From the NCBI RefSeq assembly GCF_026151205.1, contig NC_087072.1, positions 14,174,169-14,238,168 of the forward strand: 64,000 nucleotides of DNA. Direction: 5' to 3'. Position numbers and translations under genes: made by a program. Source of the stretch: Bolinopsis microptera. Its lineage: Eukaryota; Ctenophora; Tentaculata; Lobata; Bolinopsidae. Of this stretch, positions 1 to 11,349 are shown piece by piece. The notes under the pieces were generated by a model. It was not told the DNA's origin. It was given only the letters and a program-made list of their open reading frames with translations, and did no database searches. How positions within the stretch are numbered: the first letter of the stretch is position 1; every line of letters begins with the position of its first letter.

Positions 1-559
1 TCGCTGAAACTTGACCCGCATTTTAATTATATGTTTTGTCATTCAATCCGGATAAGATTTTGAACTTTTTAACATTTTGTATACGTTCAAGCTGAAAGTT
101 AAAACTCCGCTATAACTATTGAATTTTTATTGCCGCTGATTTTGCCGCACTTAAACGGTACCAGCTTTGTGTATGGGATTACAATATATGGTGTCTGTCG
201 AGTTGGCACGATTGAATGTCAACTCGGAAAGTTTAAAGAAGTTATATTATCCGACATTTTGTCAACAATTGGAACTATATTTAACAACCCCATTTCGATC
301 AAACTTCATTTGACGTGTGGTTATTTTTCCAGTTAGTAACGAATCATAGATGTTGGCTGCACTCCAAGATCATAACTTTCCATATCCGGATAATATCAAC
401 ACTCCCATTGGGTCAAGTCCCGCCCAATTATCTAATTGTCCAATGTTAATGGACTGACCCGGCACTTGATCTTCATAATAAGCCATTGCATGAATGGTGC
501 CAAAAATAGTTGTAAATGAGGCTTTTAGTTATAATGTTTGCCTAGGGGCCTTCGGAATT

Positions 560-1310
560 CGCACAAAATTACCCAGATTCATGGAATGAATGAAAATGAA
601 CATTTTCCTCAAAGGGCTCAGAATTGGTCGGAAAGAGTTTGTGTTGGTCCTAGGAACACTCCAGTTTGGGAATCATTGCATGTCTAAAAGCGATGTAAGG
701 GTGGTCCCAATAGACAATAATCCTCCTGAGTACCTAGATTTTAGGGGACATCAAAGCATTGGCTGTATTTGAGTGCTGGGAAGCCTCAATTTGATTTTTA
801 TGATAGATATAGTAATAGGCGATGCATGCCTTCGAAAGTCACACAAAATGACCCAGATTCATGGAATGAACGGAAATAAAAGAAAATTAACATTTTCTTC
901 AAAGTGCTCAGAATGGTTCAAATTTGGCCGGAAAGAGTTTGTGTCATGTATGATGTTGGTCCTAGGACCACTCCAGGGAATCAAGGCTGTCTAGAAGCAA
1001 TGCACTGTAAGAGTGGTTCCAATTTTGTTCAGGATGCTGAGCAGTCCGCAAGCAGGATTATTGGGACAAAATTGGAACCACCCTTACATCGATTCTAGAC
1101 ATGCAATGATTCCCAATACAAACTTGGCTGGAGTGGTCCTAGTTCCAACACAAACTCTTTCCGACCAAATGTATATTTTCACTCATTTCCGTTCATTCCA
1201 CGAACCTGCAACCTGGGTCATTTTGTTCGACTTTCGATGACTCCTGGGCCTAGTTTGTAACTATATCCATCATAGAATACCAAATTGAGGCTCCCCAGCC
1301 TTTTATAACT
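560..1310. repeat. Diverged direct and inverted repeat cluster
   Basis: A block around 565-800 (key words tggaatgaa, cggaaagagtttgtgt, ggtcctagga, gggaagcctcaatttg) recurs in direct orientation around 840-1030. It then recurs inverted around 1060-1310, where tcctagttccaacacaaact and caaattgaggctcccc are its reverse complement. The copies are similar but not identical, and the short open frames inside them show no protein similarity. This is best read as an old foldback-type mobile element or a duplicated fragment of one. Its exact ends and any target-site duplication could not be fixed by eye. Confidence 0.6.
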
Positions 1311-2124
1311 ACTATCAAGGAGTGGTCCTGCCGTATTTTGAGACCAAAAGCAAATAAAGCAAAAGGTAAAATCATGTTTTTAAATTTGTGCATAGTACCA
1401 AGCGCGCGCACCATTTGCGCGCTGACTATAAGATATTTTAAGGTAGCGCTTTCCGACATGTTTGCTAAGTAGACCTCTAAAGCACGTGACGGTGAGATTG
1501 GCGCTCGTAATCGAACAAAACAAGGGAAATGATGCATTGTCCTTCACTCCTTCTCCACAAAAGAGAACATATCAGGTATTTAGCGAAAGAAGTAGAGGAA
1601 GAAAAGTTTTTCAGGGTAAAAGGCACTTATGATTGGGAGCGAAGCTTCCAGTAGAAGAAGACTCGCTTAAGGAAAGCTAGCTTAAGGAAGCTAGCGGAAA
1701 GGAAGCTTTCAAGTGGAAAGGAACTTGGAGGTTACCAGCAAGTACAATTCTTCCCAGAGGGGCTTTGAGCATCTATTTTTATGTCAAAATTTAATCTAGC
1801 ATTGTTCAGCAGGAGGCTTTCGGCATTTTGTTATGATGAAGTTTAATTCTGCATGGTAAAAACATTACATTTTTTCGACAGTGTGGACTGTGGGCCCTGG
1901 AGAGAGGTAAGCGGACAGTAATTTCAAATTTGCAGCCATCAACCTACCTATTGAGAGGTTTAGAAGTAGGCATCTTCACGGTCATCACGCAATCTGCGGA
2001 CCACCTCCTTAACTGCACCAGTCGATTATCGAGTTAGAGTTTTCTGTACGTGTAAAATTTATCAAAATTGCTGTATAATCAAATTTTTTATCAAATTTTC
2101 TCTAGCACGATAAAAACTGCATTT
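1311..2124. other. Region without recognisable gene
   Basis: I see no gene here. There is a short purine-rich stretch near 1560-1740 with repeated gaaagctagcttaagg-like words and otherwise unique AT-rich sequence. An open frame on the minus strand at 1250-1537 has no recognisable domain and is not called. Confidence 0.4.
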
Positions 2125-2187
2125 GGGGTCGTTCACATATTACGTAATCAGCCGAGGGGAGGGGTTTCATATGCTTACGGTTGATAA

Positions 2188-2221
<34 letters not shown>

Positions 2222-2452
2222 TTGGTCGTTGATTACGTAATCAAAATTTTAATTTTTTACCGATTTTCGAAATACCAATTGGACAATTTTCGTTAATTAT
2301 GTAACCCCCCTCCTATATTACGTAATCTGCACAACCCCCCTTGATTACGTAATATAGGGGGGGGGGGTTCGGTCTTGATTACGGTAGATTACGGAGGGGG
2401 GGGGGGGGTAAAAATTGCCAAAATATTGATTACGTAATATGTGAACGACCCC
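2125..2452. repeat. Foldback MITE with poly-G tracts
   Basis: The element starts with ggggtcgttcacatattacg at 2125 and ends with the exact reverse complement, cgtaatatgtgaacgacccc, at 2452. This gives terminal inverted repeats of about 26 bp. The interior repeats the palindromic word ttacgtaa several times and carries long G runs, one of roughly 30 G near 2190-2219. A one-ended relative is at 7198-7305, and decayed end fragments lie near 29620 and 30430. It has no coding capacity. It is probably a non-autonomous DNA element, superfamily unknown. Confidence 0.8.
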
Positions 2453-2889
2453 GGCCCTTTCTATTAAATTATTAACCAGCATCGTCATTCATACAAGCGA
2501 CGTTTATTTTCTTGATACTGTAACTCTCTCTCTCTCTCTCTGTTCTGGTCAACGGTTTCTGGCCTCTTACTAAAAGATGGAGGCCTTCTCACCGTGCCCA
2601 CAGAATGCAACTCCTGCTAGCTGCACGCCAGGACTCCCAAAGTATATACGAAATCATAAAATAATAAATATCAATGCAACAGACCCCTGGAGTCTTGAAG
2701 CTGTCACTACCTGTCTCAGAGCAAACCCACTTCCGTTGTAGTACTTCTGCGGGCAGACAAGGGACTTCCGAGCAAGGTCAAAGCCTGGGAGATATGTCTC
2801 TATGCGGAGATGGGCCTAGGTTGAGTTCCTAGTATGGGATTTAGCGAAAGTTCCTGGTGAAGAATCCTAGGAGGTTACCCAAAAGGGTT

Positions 2890-3900
2890 TTCCCTATCCA
2901 GTCTTGTCGACTGTTCCACAAATTTGAAGATATGATTGTAGTTTACTGTTTTTAAGGTAGAGTTTACCAATTATCCTCATTCTGAACGTCATGATCTGGA
3001 TGCACTTGCAGAGGAGGTGCTGGGATGTTTCTGCTTCTCCTGAAAAGTGTTCACAATCTTGCGTCTCGAAGTTGACGTTGTTTGCCACGTTCTGAAAATA
3101 AACTAGTGGGCTGTGACCTATCCTGAAAGCGACCATGTAAGCCATCTGATGTGAGTTCCAGAAAAATTAAAGTTCCTGTATTTATATTTGTGGAGGAACA
3201 TCTCAAGTGGAATGTTCCTTTGTCACTGAGTGTGGCCTAATTGGGAGGAAGGGTTCTGGTCCTATGGGGATGTTGTTGGATTGATCGTCCCTTGCGAATT
3301 CGTCCGCTAGTTCTTTACCGTATACTCCTTCATGTCCTGGAGTTCTACTCGATGAGAATACCTAGTGAGTTGAGTTGGTCTGAGATGTTCAGAACAAACC
3401 TGGAGTTAAAACTGATGCTGTTAAGCGCTTTAAATGCAGCCTGGGAATCTGAGATCCTAAGTTATCATTAGTCCAGATACTTGCCATGTATAACGCAAAT
3501 AGCGGGTACAATTTCCTCAATGAACCTGAAGAAGGAATATCTGTCCTGAAATGATACCATGTATCGTCGAGCTAAAAAATGAATCAAAAGTTCGAGTAAA
3601 TCGTTAAACGTTGTATGTCCTATTTGCATCCCCTAAGCATTGCAATGATGTTTATTCCTGGTCCGGTTAGCTTTGCGTCACAGAACTAAAGAAGTCCACT
3701 ATGCTTTAGTGAGCTATGCTGTCCACCAGGGTACTGTAGATCTAAGGGTTCCCCGTGTAATGGGGCAGGCTGTGAAAAAGCATCTCTGCAGGATGTCCGA
3801 GATGAACTGTTTTCGAGTGTTGAGAACTTCCGCTGTAGAACTGAATAGAACCAGTTGCAGTAGGGGTGTCAGTCAAACACTGCTGGCTACTAGATGATTG
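2890..3900 (-). pseudogene. Relic of a non-LTR retrotransposon ORF2 (RNase H end)
   Basis: Reading the minus strand, three fragments in different frames match successive parts of an I/Jockey-type LINE ORF2. Near 3700-3800 is the linker between endonuclease and reverse transcriptase (CPITRG followed by VPWW). Near 3240-3400 is an RNase H C-terminus (GHEGVYGKELADEFARDD, then IGPEPFLPI). At 2894-3145 is the post-RNase-H tail with GHSPL and a zinc-knuckle-like ETSQHLLCKC. Most of the reverse transcriptase is missing and the frames are broken by stops and shifts, so this is a dead, internally deleted copy. Assignment rests on motif recognition; the clade is not certain. Confidence 0.6.
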
Positions 3901-3952
3901 TAGAGCGTCCAGTCACACTTCAATAAAGAGTGTGGCAAAGCTAACCCGGTCC

Positions 3953-4172
3953 CCTGAAAAGTGGTTACTGGAGGAAGAAGTGCCAGGAATTCTCGCTATC
4001 AGTGTGTCCTCGTAGTCAGAGTTGACATCCCTAACACTGTCTTATCACGAGCCTGTGTCTAGCGTGTGTCAGCCCTAACGCATTAGCTGTCTTAACTGAA
4101 AAGACCTGAAAAGTGGTTACTGGAGGGAGAAGTGCCAAGACTACTCATTATCAGTGTGTCCTTGTAGTCAGG
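3953..4172 (+). repeat. Spaced direct duplication (about 70 bp, twice)
   Basis: A segment of about 70 bp starting gacctgaaaagtggttactg-like and ending tcagtgtgtcc(t)cgtagtcag occurs at about 3953-4022 and again at 4103-4172, a spacing of about 150 bp. A second shorter repeat with the core gaaagagaaatttcctggtg occurs near 4228 and 4328. No gene is recognised in this part. Confidence 0.6.
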
Positions 4173-5192
4173 ATGAGCGAATTGGGATCCCTAGCTCTGT
4201 GGTGGGTGACTTCGATGGGACCTGAAAGCTGAAAGAGAATTTCCTGGTGATTTAATAGCTCTTAGAGCTATGTATCTGTGTCTAACGTATCGTCGTTTTT
4301 TTGTGTACTATCTTGTAACCTGATATCTGAAAGAGAAATTTCCTGGTGCTTGGTAGCTGTTAGTGTTGACTTCCTGGTTCCTATGGGAACTTTGAGTTGG
4401 CAAGTCCCAACCTTTGTACTCAACAAGAGAGCACACCACCCGTTAGTGCCAACCAGGCCACACCACGTGGAGGTTCGGAGAGGATTTCGTGACCCGATAC
4501 TGTAACTCAATTATGATTATATACAGATAAAATGCTAAAATTTTCATTGTTTTAATTAAAATTTCCCCGGATGCACAAAATACAAAAGCAAAATCTTTTT
4601 CATCGGTCAGAGCTAATAAATCTACAGAATCGTCGTCAATCTAGTAGAAAATGGTCAGAACAGTTTGCAAAAAGTAAATTAAAAATAAAAACGATTAAAT
4701 ACGAAAATTGGTATCAAAAATATCAAACCCCTACCCTTATTACATGTATTAATTAATTTTATCAATTCACTTAAAAATAATGAGGTCTGATCTTCATCTT
4801 CTTACAGCGTTCGATGTCTGTGTGAAGGTAAAATGGTGATATCCTCTGGATCAGGCAGAGGTTGAGTGTTATCGGGATTATTACTACATGATGTTGCTCT
4901 ACCAATTTGACTTATGTCCCTTAAGCGCTTTTAACTACCGTTCACCGAACCTTGACTGCGGCTTTGTTAACAAGGTTTGGCCGGTAGAGGGTCCGCAGTA
5001 CTAGTCCCATTACCTTAGTATTGCTGTTCCACTACTAAAAAAATTCACTTAAAAGTTCAAATAATATGTCAATCCATACTAATTGATTAATGGATCAATT
5101 AAACTAATAAATCAGAGGGGTCGATCATTTCCAAAATGCTTTTTAAATCATATCAATATCAATTAAATTCCCCAATCATACTTAAAATTCTT
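4173..5192. other. Region without recognisable gene
   Basis: Apart from the short repeat noted near 4228 and 4328, this stretch shows no domain, tRNA or exon that I can support. The open frames at 4268-4756 overlap each other on both strands and look random. It is the 3-prime flank of the DOMON/cytochrome b561 gene that ends at 5193. Confidence 0.4.
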
Positions 5193-7197
5193 TTAAGTGT
5201 TCACCAGAGCAGATATAATAGTTACACTAACAATAGAGTTTATAATAACAGCAGTACACAACCCAAACTGAACAAAAGTAGATCTACTGCCTGTGTTGTC
5301 TAGGTCCATGGTAACCATGGTAATGTCGTCACAGTCAGTTTCGTCACTGTCGTCCTTGTATTGGGTGTTGAGGGAATAGTAGAAATGGGGCGAGATACGC
5401 AAACAGATACACACTTTGCTCATGAACCTTCCAACCTGGGAAATATTACAGGATTAAAATGATAAATTTTCTGAAGAAAATCAGATATCCTCAGATTTGG
5501 GGCGTTCAAATATGAACAGATATAGACAATTCTTTATAATGTGCTGCCAATGAAAATATTATATACTGAAAAAATGTGTGTACTTTTTTAGGGAGATAAC
5601 AATTTGTATATAAAACTAAAATGTATAGAAACATAATATATGTGTCTATACAAAATTTAAAATGTATTTTATATAGCGAGCTGATATCAACAGCTCTATA
5701 GTCTATATAAAATACATTATCAGCTTTTTAGGATACAGTTTTGTGCAGAATACCTGTTGAGGATTCTCAAGAACGATGAAGAGAATACAGTAGACAGTGA
5801 TCTGTGTTGATATCACGTAGTAACATGACTCATGTGCATTTAACATGGACAGACCTGAGTAGAAACATGAAGTTAGTTTTCAAAAGACAATGAATTAGAG
5901 TCTACAAAAAGGTGTCAATAGTGAGCCCCACTTTAAAAAAATACAATATATTCGATCTTAATAGATTCTTTTGTAATCTAGAAGCTTAGATCAACGAACA
6001 GTTCACACTTTAAAAGGTAAAATTATCACAGATCATTATCACATCTTTCTCAAATTAGCACATGCTTATTTCTCACACAAGGAACTTACCGTTAACAATA
6101 TTTGTAATGCTCCCCATAAAAAGTAAACCAGCTGTAATCTTGTGCACCACTTCCCAAAGTCTTCTATACCTAGTTAAATATTTTACACGTTAAATGAATT
6201 AATATGCATTATGCATATATATAAATACCCATAACCCATACTCCACTAGGAGTGTATTTATTCTGGTTATCGTAATTCTATTATCATATTATATAATATA
6301 ATTATTACACACTATCACTGGTCCCCTGGTCGGCAATACTTCCTGTAACTTAACATCAATATTTACAAAAGTCACTTTATGATTTCTAGTAGTAGTAAGT
6401 TGAGCTGACAACCTATCAGGAAATTTACTCTTAAAAAGAATAATTGAGCCGAACATTAATTGAATATTTAATGCTTGAAATTTGTGGTAATCACGTTATT
6501 GCGACAAAGAGAACTGCTAATTTACAGTAATGTAGTGAACTGAACGACTCGTGAAACCAAACAAGGAATACTGATGAAACCTGGCTCGGAATGAGCTCTT
6601 ACAAATTACATGTAAATATAATGTGAATGCCCCAAATCCCCAATGTAGGGTTTTTTCCACAATTTTTCCTTTAAAAAACATTCATACATAAACAGACATA
6701 ATAAAACATAAACCAATTATGTATTCATATATAATGGAAATAATATTTACCTGGCTTCGAGAGGCGGTCTGAAGATTGCCATGATGATGTGAACAACAAG
6801 CACCACTAAAACTGATATCCCCAGAAGCTGATGCCGTTCTAACTCTATTGTTTCGAGAGCAATGTAAGCTACAATCACAGCTGCTACCACCAGAATACCT
6901 GATGATATTGTTATCTGCGTACTGTTAGGTTATCAGACCCATAATTAACATATGTATCCCAAATATTCGTATCAGTGCCTTTTGGAGAACGACTAAAATG
7001 TTAACATGACTGATGGAATATTCGAGAACCCCTTTCTATGACGTCATACTAGGTTTTGATTTCATTCTGTGAAACACAGTTGTAAGAAGGTTATCAGGTT
7101 CCTTGTGACCCCTGAAACCTAATAAACCTGAGTAATCTTCACATATAATTCATTTATCACGCTGCCAGCTTGAGTTTGTTAGTCTTTGTGGAAAGGA

Positions 7198-7305
7198 GTC
7201 GTTCACATATTACGTAATCAGCTGAGGGGGGGGGTTTCCGAATGATTACGCTAGTTGACATAGCTATGTGTAAAACTGATTACGGAGGGGGGGGGGTAAA
7301 AATTT
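7198..7305 (+). repeat. One-ended copy of the gtcgttcacatattacg element
   Basis: Begins gtcgttcacatattacgtaa like the foldback at 2125-2452, continues with a run of nine G and ends in a G-run followed by taaaaatttctcaaa. The inverted right end is absent. It sits 180 bp upstream of the first dehydrogenase start codon, inside intron 3 of gene A. Confidence 0.7.
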
Positions 7306-7480
7306 CTCAAAGCTGTAAACATTGTCCCTATCATATTTTAAGACACATTCGATGGCTTAAAAGTTAGTCGATCAAAAAAATGATTCGAACAGTTCTGAAT
7401 TTATGCGATTAGAATAGATAAGTTTCTGTTGTTATTTGAACTCTGATCAAAATTCATATAAATCTTCTTCACAGGACAGA

Positions 7481-8479
7481 ATGAACTACAAAATACCTCT
7501 CCTCATTGTTCTAATCTCCGCCTCCCTCTACTATTTCTTCTCACCTGCCTCCCCACTCTCAGACACACAACTCACAGAACATCTTAATGGTAAGGTAGTC
7601 CTCATCTGTGGAGCTAGCAGTGGTATAGGAGAGGAACTTGCTTACCAATTAGCTGCCCATGGAGCTAAACTCGTACTGGTGGCAAGAAGTCAGGATAAGT
7701 TAGACAAAGTTAGAGCAGAGTTGCTGAACAGAGGTACCCCAGATGAAAATGTCATGATAATATCCTTTGACTTCTCAGATGTGTCTAGAAGCAAAGAAGT
7801 CGTGGACCAAACATTGGAAAAGTTCGGAGGATTAGACTACTTGGTCTCCAATCATGCTGCAATGATTACAGGTCCCTTCTTGGCTCTGCCTTACCTTCAA
7901 GATCCCGACTATCTAGAGAGGATCTTCAGAGTAAACTTGTTCAGTCATATCCAACTTGCTGTTCACGCCCTCCCACATTTAGAGAAACGGAATGGTCACA
8001 TGTACTTTACTTCTTCCTTAGCTGGAGAACTACCTATGTATAGAAATAGCATTTATTGCTCAACAAAACATGCAATGAACGGGTTCTTTTACAGTCTCCA
8101 ACAGGAACTACTTGCTAGAGAGTCTTCTGTGTCTCTAACAATCGGCTCACTTGGTCTCATTTGGACGAAAGAGATGGCTCAGATGTATGCAAAGGGAAAC
8201 CTTTTTCCAGCCTGGGCCACAGGAAGTGCTGAAGAATGCTCTAGAGGAATGATGGAAGCGTATATAACGAGACCCCAAACCATGACATTTCCTAAACTTG
8301 CTGGCACTATCTATAGATCTTTTTGGTACTTTAAACCAAATTTCCATGAAGGTTTAATCAATACATTAAAACCCAAGGGTTCTGAGGGAACAGGATACAA
8401 AGAAGTGGTTGAAGCTACTGGTGCAAAAGATGATCTACGTAAAAAGATGGGATACCAACAAGGTTATGGAAGACAATGA
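7481..8479 (+). CDS. 11-beta-hydroxysteroid dehydrogenase 1-like SDR, copy 1
   Basis: A single-exon gene of 332 aa, close to the usual size of HSD11B1 relatives. An N-terminal hydrophobic anchor (residues 5-20) implies an ER-membrane enzyme. The cofactor-binding Rossmann motif is GASSGIG (44-50), and LVSNHAA (121-127) is the family counterpart of NNAG. The catalytic set is Asn152, Ser179, Tyr192 and Lys196 (YCSTK), and the SLAG and LGLI signatures follow. The family reduces or oxidises steroid or other small carbonyls with NADP(H); the substrate here is unknown. I chose ATG 7481 because it aligns with the other two copies; the longer frame begins at a TTG. A 3-prime splice-site-like ttcttcacag lies just before it, suggesting a 5-prime UTR intron or a trans-splice acceptor. 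First of three tandem copies nested in the long intron of gene A. Confidence 0.9.
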   Translation: MNYKIPLLIVLISASLYYFFSPASPLSDTQLTEHLNGKVVLICGASSGIGEELAYQLAAHGAKLVLVARSQDKLDKVRAELLNRGTPDENVMIISFDFSDVSRSKEVVDQTLEKFGGLDYLVSNHAAMITGPFLALPYLQDPDYLERIFRVNLFSHIQLAVHALPHLEKRNGHMYFTSSLAGELPMYRNSIYCSTKHAMNGFFYSLQQELLARESSVSLTIGSLGLIWTKEMAQMYAKGNLFPAWATGSAEECSRGMMEAYITRPQTMTFPKLAGTIYRSFWYFKPNFHEGLINTLKPKGSEGTGYKEVVEATGAKDDLRKKMGYQQGYGRQ

Positions 8480-10344
8480 TTGATTACCTGTACTAAATAT
8501 TTTTATTTTCAAATTTTAAGGTTCGTTTTTTTCGATGAATAGAATTGTTTTCGTTCAATTTGGTTTTATTTTTTGTTAAAACTGCGTTCGAATTGTCACC
8601 ATGAACTGAATTGTCCAGCAATAAAAGATCGTATAAAACGCCCTTTTTAACAAAGCATTTTTTTGAGAATAAATTAACGTTACTTAAGCTTTTACAGAAA
8701 CTACAATGCAAAAGCAGGTAAATTAACAGCATTTGATCCGGTTAAGGATTCAGCCTACTAATTAAAATAGCTATAGAGCTATACGAGTTTTGTCCTAAAA
8801 TCTGCCACTAATTTGTACTCGCAAATTATTTTGTACTCATGTTTCTGTTTTAGATTCAGATGTTTTCTTTTCCACTTGAATCATCAAACAAATTTAAAAC
8901 TATTTGAAGTTTGTAAAAGTATGTAGTGGTACATTGACATATTATCGTACTCGCATAAACCTATTAGAAATAAATATTCGTCGGACTATACGAAAGAGCC
9001 TATACTACACAAGCCTCTAAGAACTGATCAATCTGAAGCAGAGGATGGAAATACATATTGATAGTTTTCTCAAATATTTGCTGAATGAGAACATTTATAT
9101 TACATTTTATTTTATTTTATTTCATTCTACGTAAAAACAGCGATTTGTTTCAATGCGGTCAACTGCCTAGCAATAAATGTACAATATATGCCCTTGTGCA
9201 ATATATGCCCTTGAAAACTTTTTTACCAAATATTTCCTAGAAAAATAATTATAATTTCTGCCATTGATATCTACAGTCTAATGATCATCAGATTTAATGA
9301 TCATTTTGGAAACTTTAAAAGGCATACTTTAAATAGGTATGATCGAATGCTGTATTTCCATTTTTTAGACTTGATACAATTACAAAAGCATGAGTATGAC
9401 GTCGCTAGGTTTAAGATTCAATTGCATATTGGTAATCTTTCTTCGCTCTTATGAGTGGGTCGATCATATAGTTTGATAGTTGGGGACGAAGTGAGAAACG
9501 TCCTGTCTATGACAAAGGCGTGTGCAGAAACGTCGAGAACTATTTGTTTTGAAACACTGAGTGGAGACTCTCAATTGCATATTCTTGATAAAAATAATGA
9601 TTCATTATTAAAAATGCGTATTTATATGGTTTAATTAAGTTTAATAAAGTTTCATATATTCTACTTCCTACTGGGAACTACCTATACCGGCGATTTTAGT
9701 CTAATACTATCTAGATAGTTCGAGAAGTTAAACATGGTTTGAGACCTGCAAACCACCTGGTCAACCAGTTGTGGAAATATCCTTCTAGAATGGGGATCTC
9801 GAATTACAATCTGATAAAATTTCATACGATTTTCATGGAATTCCTCCCGTGAACTTTATACGTTTGGGTTAGAGTTTCTTTTTATCAGTTCAGTCGTTAT
9901 GGTACTCGAACTGCTAGTGTTTCAGCTTTTCCTGACAGTTGCATTCATCAGAACGTCATTGTACCGTTCAGATTCCAGTTTTTAATCAGTTTTTATCGCA
10001 CCTTTTAAATTTTCTTTATTGCACTTGCAGCAAGTGATGAAATCAAAATCTACTAGCATTGAGTCTTAACATCGATTTTCACCAGAATATGGTACTCCTA
10101 ACCTTGAGCAACAAATCTGGACATATGCCAATTTGAAATCTCGTAGCAACAAATATTTTTGAAACACACCCATTTGCAGGGTTTTGCTATCGGTCAATCG
10201 TCGCTATTTGAACTGATTTGGAACTAGTGCCGAACCCGATTTTCTTCTTGTTGATAGAAAGCATGCTAGATTTGAGTTTTAATTATTATTATTATTATTC
10301 ATTAAATAATATATGTATGCTCATTATAAAAACTGATTACAGGA
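8480..10344. other. Spacer between dehydrogenase copies 1 and 2
   Basis: AT-rich spacer with no exon. A block at about 9850-9960 (actttatacgtttgggtta, ctttttatcagtt, cgttatggtactcgaactgc) is shared with 11795-11900 in the next spacer, so it belongs to the duplicated unit that carries each dehydrogenase. The short open frame at 8493-8732 on the minus strand is not credible. Confidence 0.6.
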
Positions 10345-11349
10345 ATGAACTACAAAATACCTCTCCTCATTGTTCTAATCTCCGCCTCCCTCTACTATTT
10401 CTTCTCACCTGCCTCCCCACTCTCAGACACACAACTCACAGAACATCTTAATGGCAAGGTAGTCCTCATCTGTGGAGCTAGCAGTGGTATAGGAGAGGAA
10501 CTTGCTTACCAATTAGCTGCCCATGGAGCTAAACTCGTACTGGTGGCAAGAAGTCAGGATAAGTTAGACAAAGTTAGAACAGAAATAATAAAAAGAGGGG
10601 CCCCAGATGAAGATGTGATAACTATATCTCTTGACTTCTCAGATGTGTCTAAAAGCAAGGAGGTCGTGGACCAAACATTAGAAAAGTTCGGAGGACTTGA
10701 TTACCTGGTCTCTAACCACGCTGCAATATTTACTGGTCCCTTTCTGGGCCTGCCTCATCTTCAAGATCCTGAGTACATCGAGAAGATATTCAGAGTAAAC
10801 TTGTTCAGTCATATCCAACTTGCTGTTCATGCCCTGCCACATTTAGAGAAAAATAATGGTCACATCTACTTTACTTCTTCATTAGCTGGAGAGATACCAG
10901 TATATAGAAGCAGTTTATATTGCTCAACAAAACATGCAATGAACGGGTTCTTTTACAGTCTTCAACAAGAACTACTTGCTAGAGAGTCTTCTGTGTCTCT
11001 AACGATCGGCTCACTTGGTCTCATTTTAACAAAGGAAATATCTCAGTTGATGGCATTTGGACATCCTTACCCAGCGTGGGCCAGAGGAAGTTTGGAGGAG
11101 TGCTCAAGAGGAGTTATGGAAGCCTATATAACGAGACCCCAAACTATGACATATCCCAGAATCGCTGGTATGATTTATAGGGCCAACTGGTATTTTGACC
11201 CGCATTTTCATGAAGGCATAATTCAAAGATTCAAAGCTAAGGGGACTGAAGGAAAAGGTTACAAGGAAGTAGTAGAAAAGGTCAGTCAGACAGCTGATTT
11301 ACTCAAAAATATGGAGTACCAACTGGGGTATGGACCAGGAGATAAATAA
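10345..11349 (+). CDS. 11-beta-hydroxysteroid dehydrogenase 1-like SDR, copy 2
   Basis: Intronless, 334 aa, with the same anchor, GASSGIG cofactor motif, SNHAA, SSLAG and YCSTK catalytic motif as copy 1. Its first 78 codons differ from copy 1 at a single base, whereas downstream sequence (EIIKRGAPDEDVITIS) follows copy 3. That mosaic points to gene conversion or unequal crossing-over. The C-terminus ends MEYQLGYGPGDK. The start ATG is directly preceded by gattacagga, an acceptor-like site also present in copy 3 (tttacagga). It probably acts on the ER membrane as an NADP(H)-dependent carbonyl or hydroxysteroid oxidoreductase; the substrate is not predictable from sequence. Confidence 0.9.
   Translation: MNYKIPLLIVLISASLYYFFSPASPLSDTQLTEHLNGKVVLICGASSGIGEELAYQLAAHGAKLVLVARSQDKLDKVRTEIIKRGAPDEDVITISLDFSDVSKSKEVVDQTLEKFGGLDYLVSNHAAIFTGPFLGLPHLQDPEYIEKIFRVNLFSHIQLAVHALPHLEKNNGHIYFTSSLAGEIPVYRSSLYCSTKHAMNGFFYSLQQELLARESSVSLTIGSLGLILTKEISQLMAFGHPYPAWARGSLEECSRGVMEAYITRPQTMTYPRIAGMIYRANWYFDPHFHEGIIQRFKAKGTEGKGYKEVVEKVSQTADLLKNMEYQLGYGPGDK

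Noticed and set aside
4268-4510. 80-codon frame, open on both strands
   Set aside because: No domain, no splice context, composition like the surroundings.
8147-8347. Minus-strand frame overlapping dehydrogenase copy 1
   Set aside because: Antisense shadow of a well-supported coding region; the same applies to 12872-13075 and 13337-13552 in copy 3.
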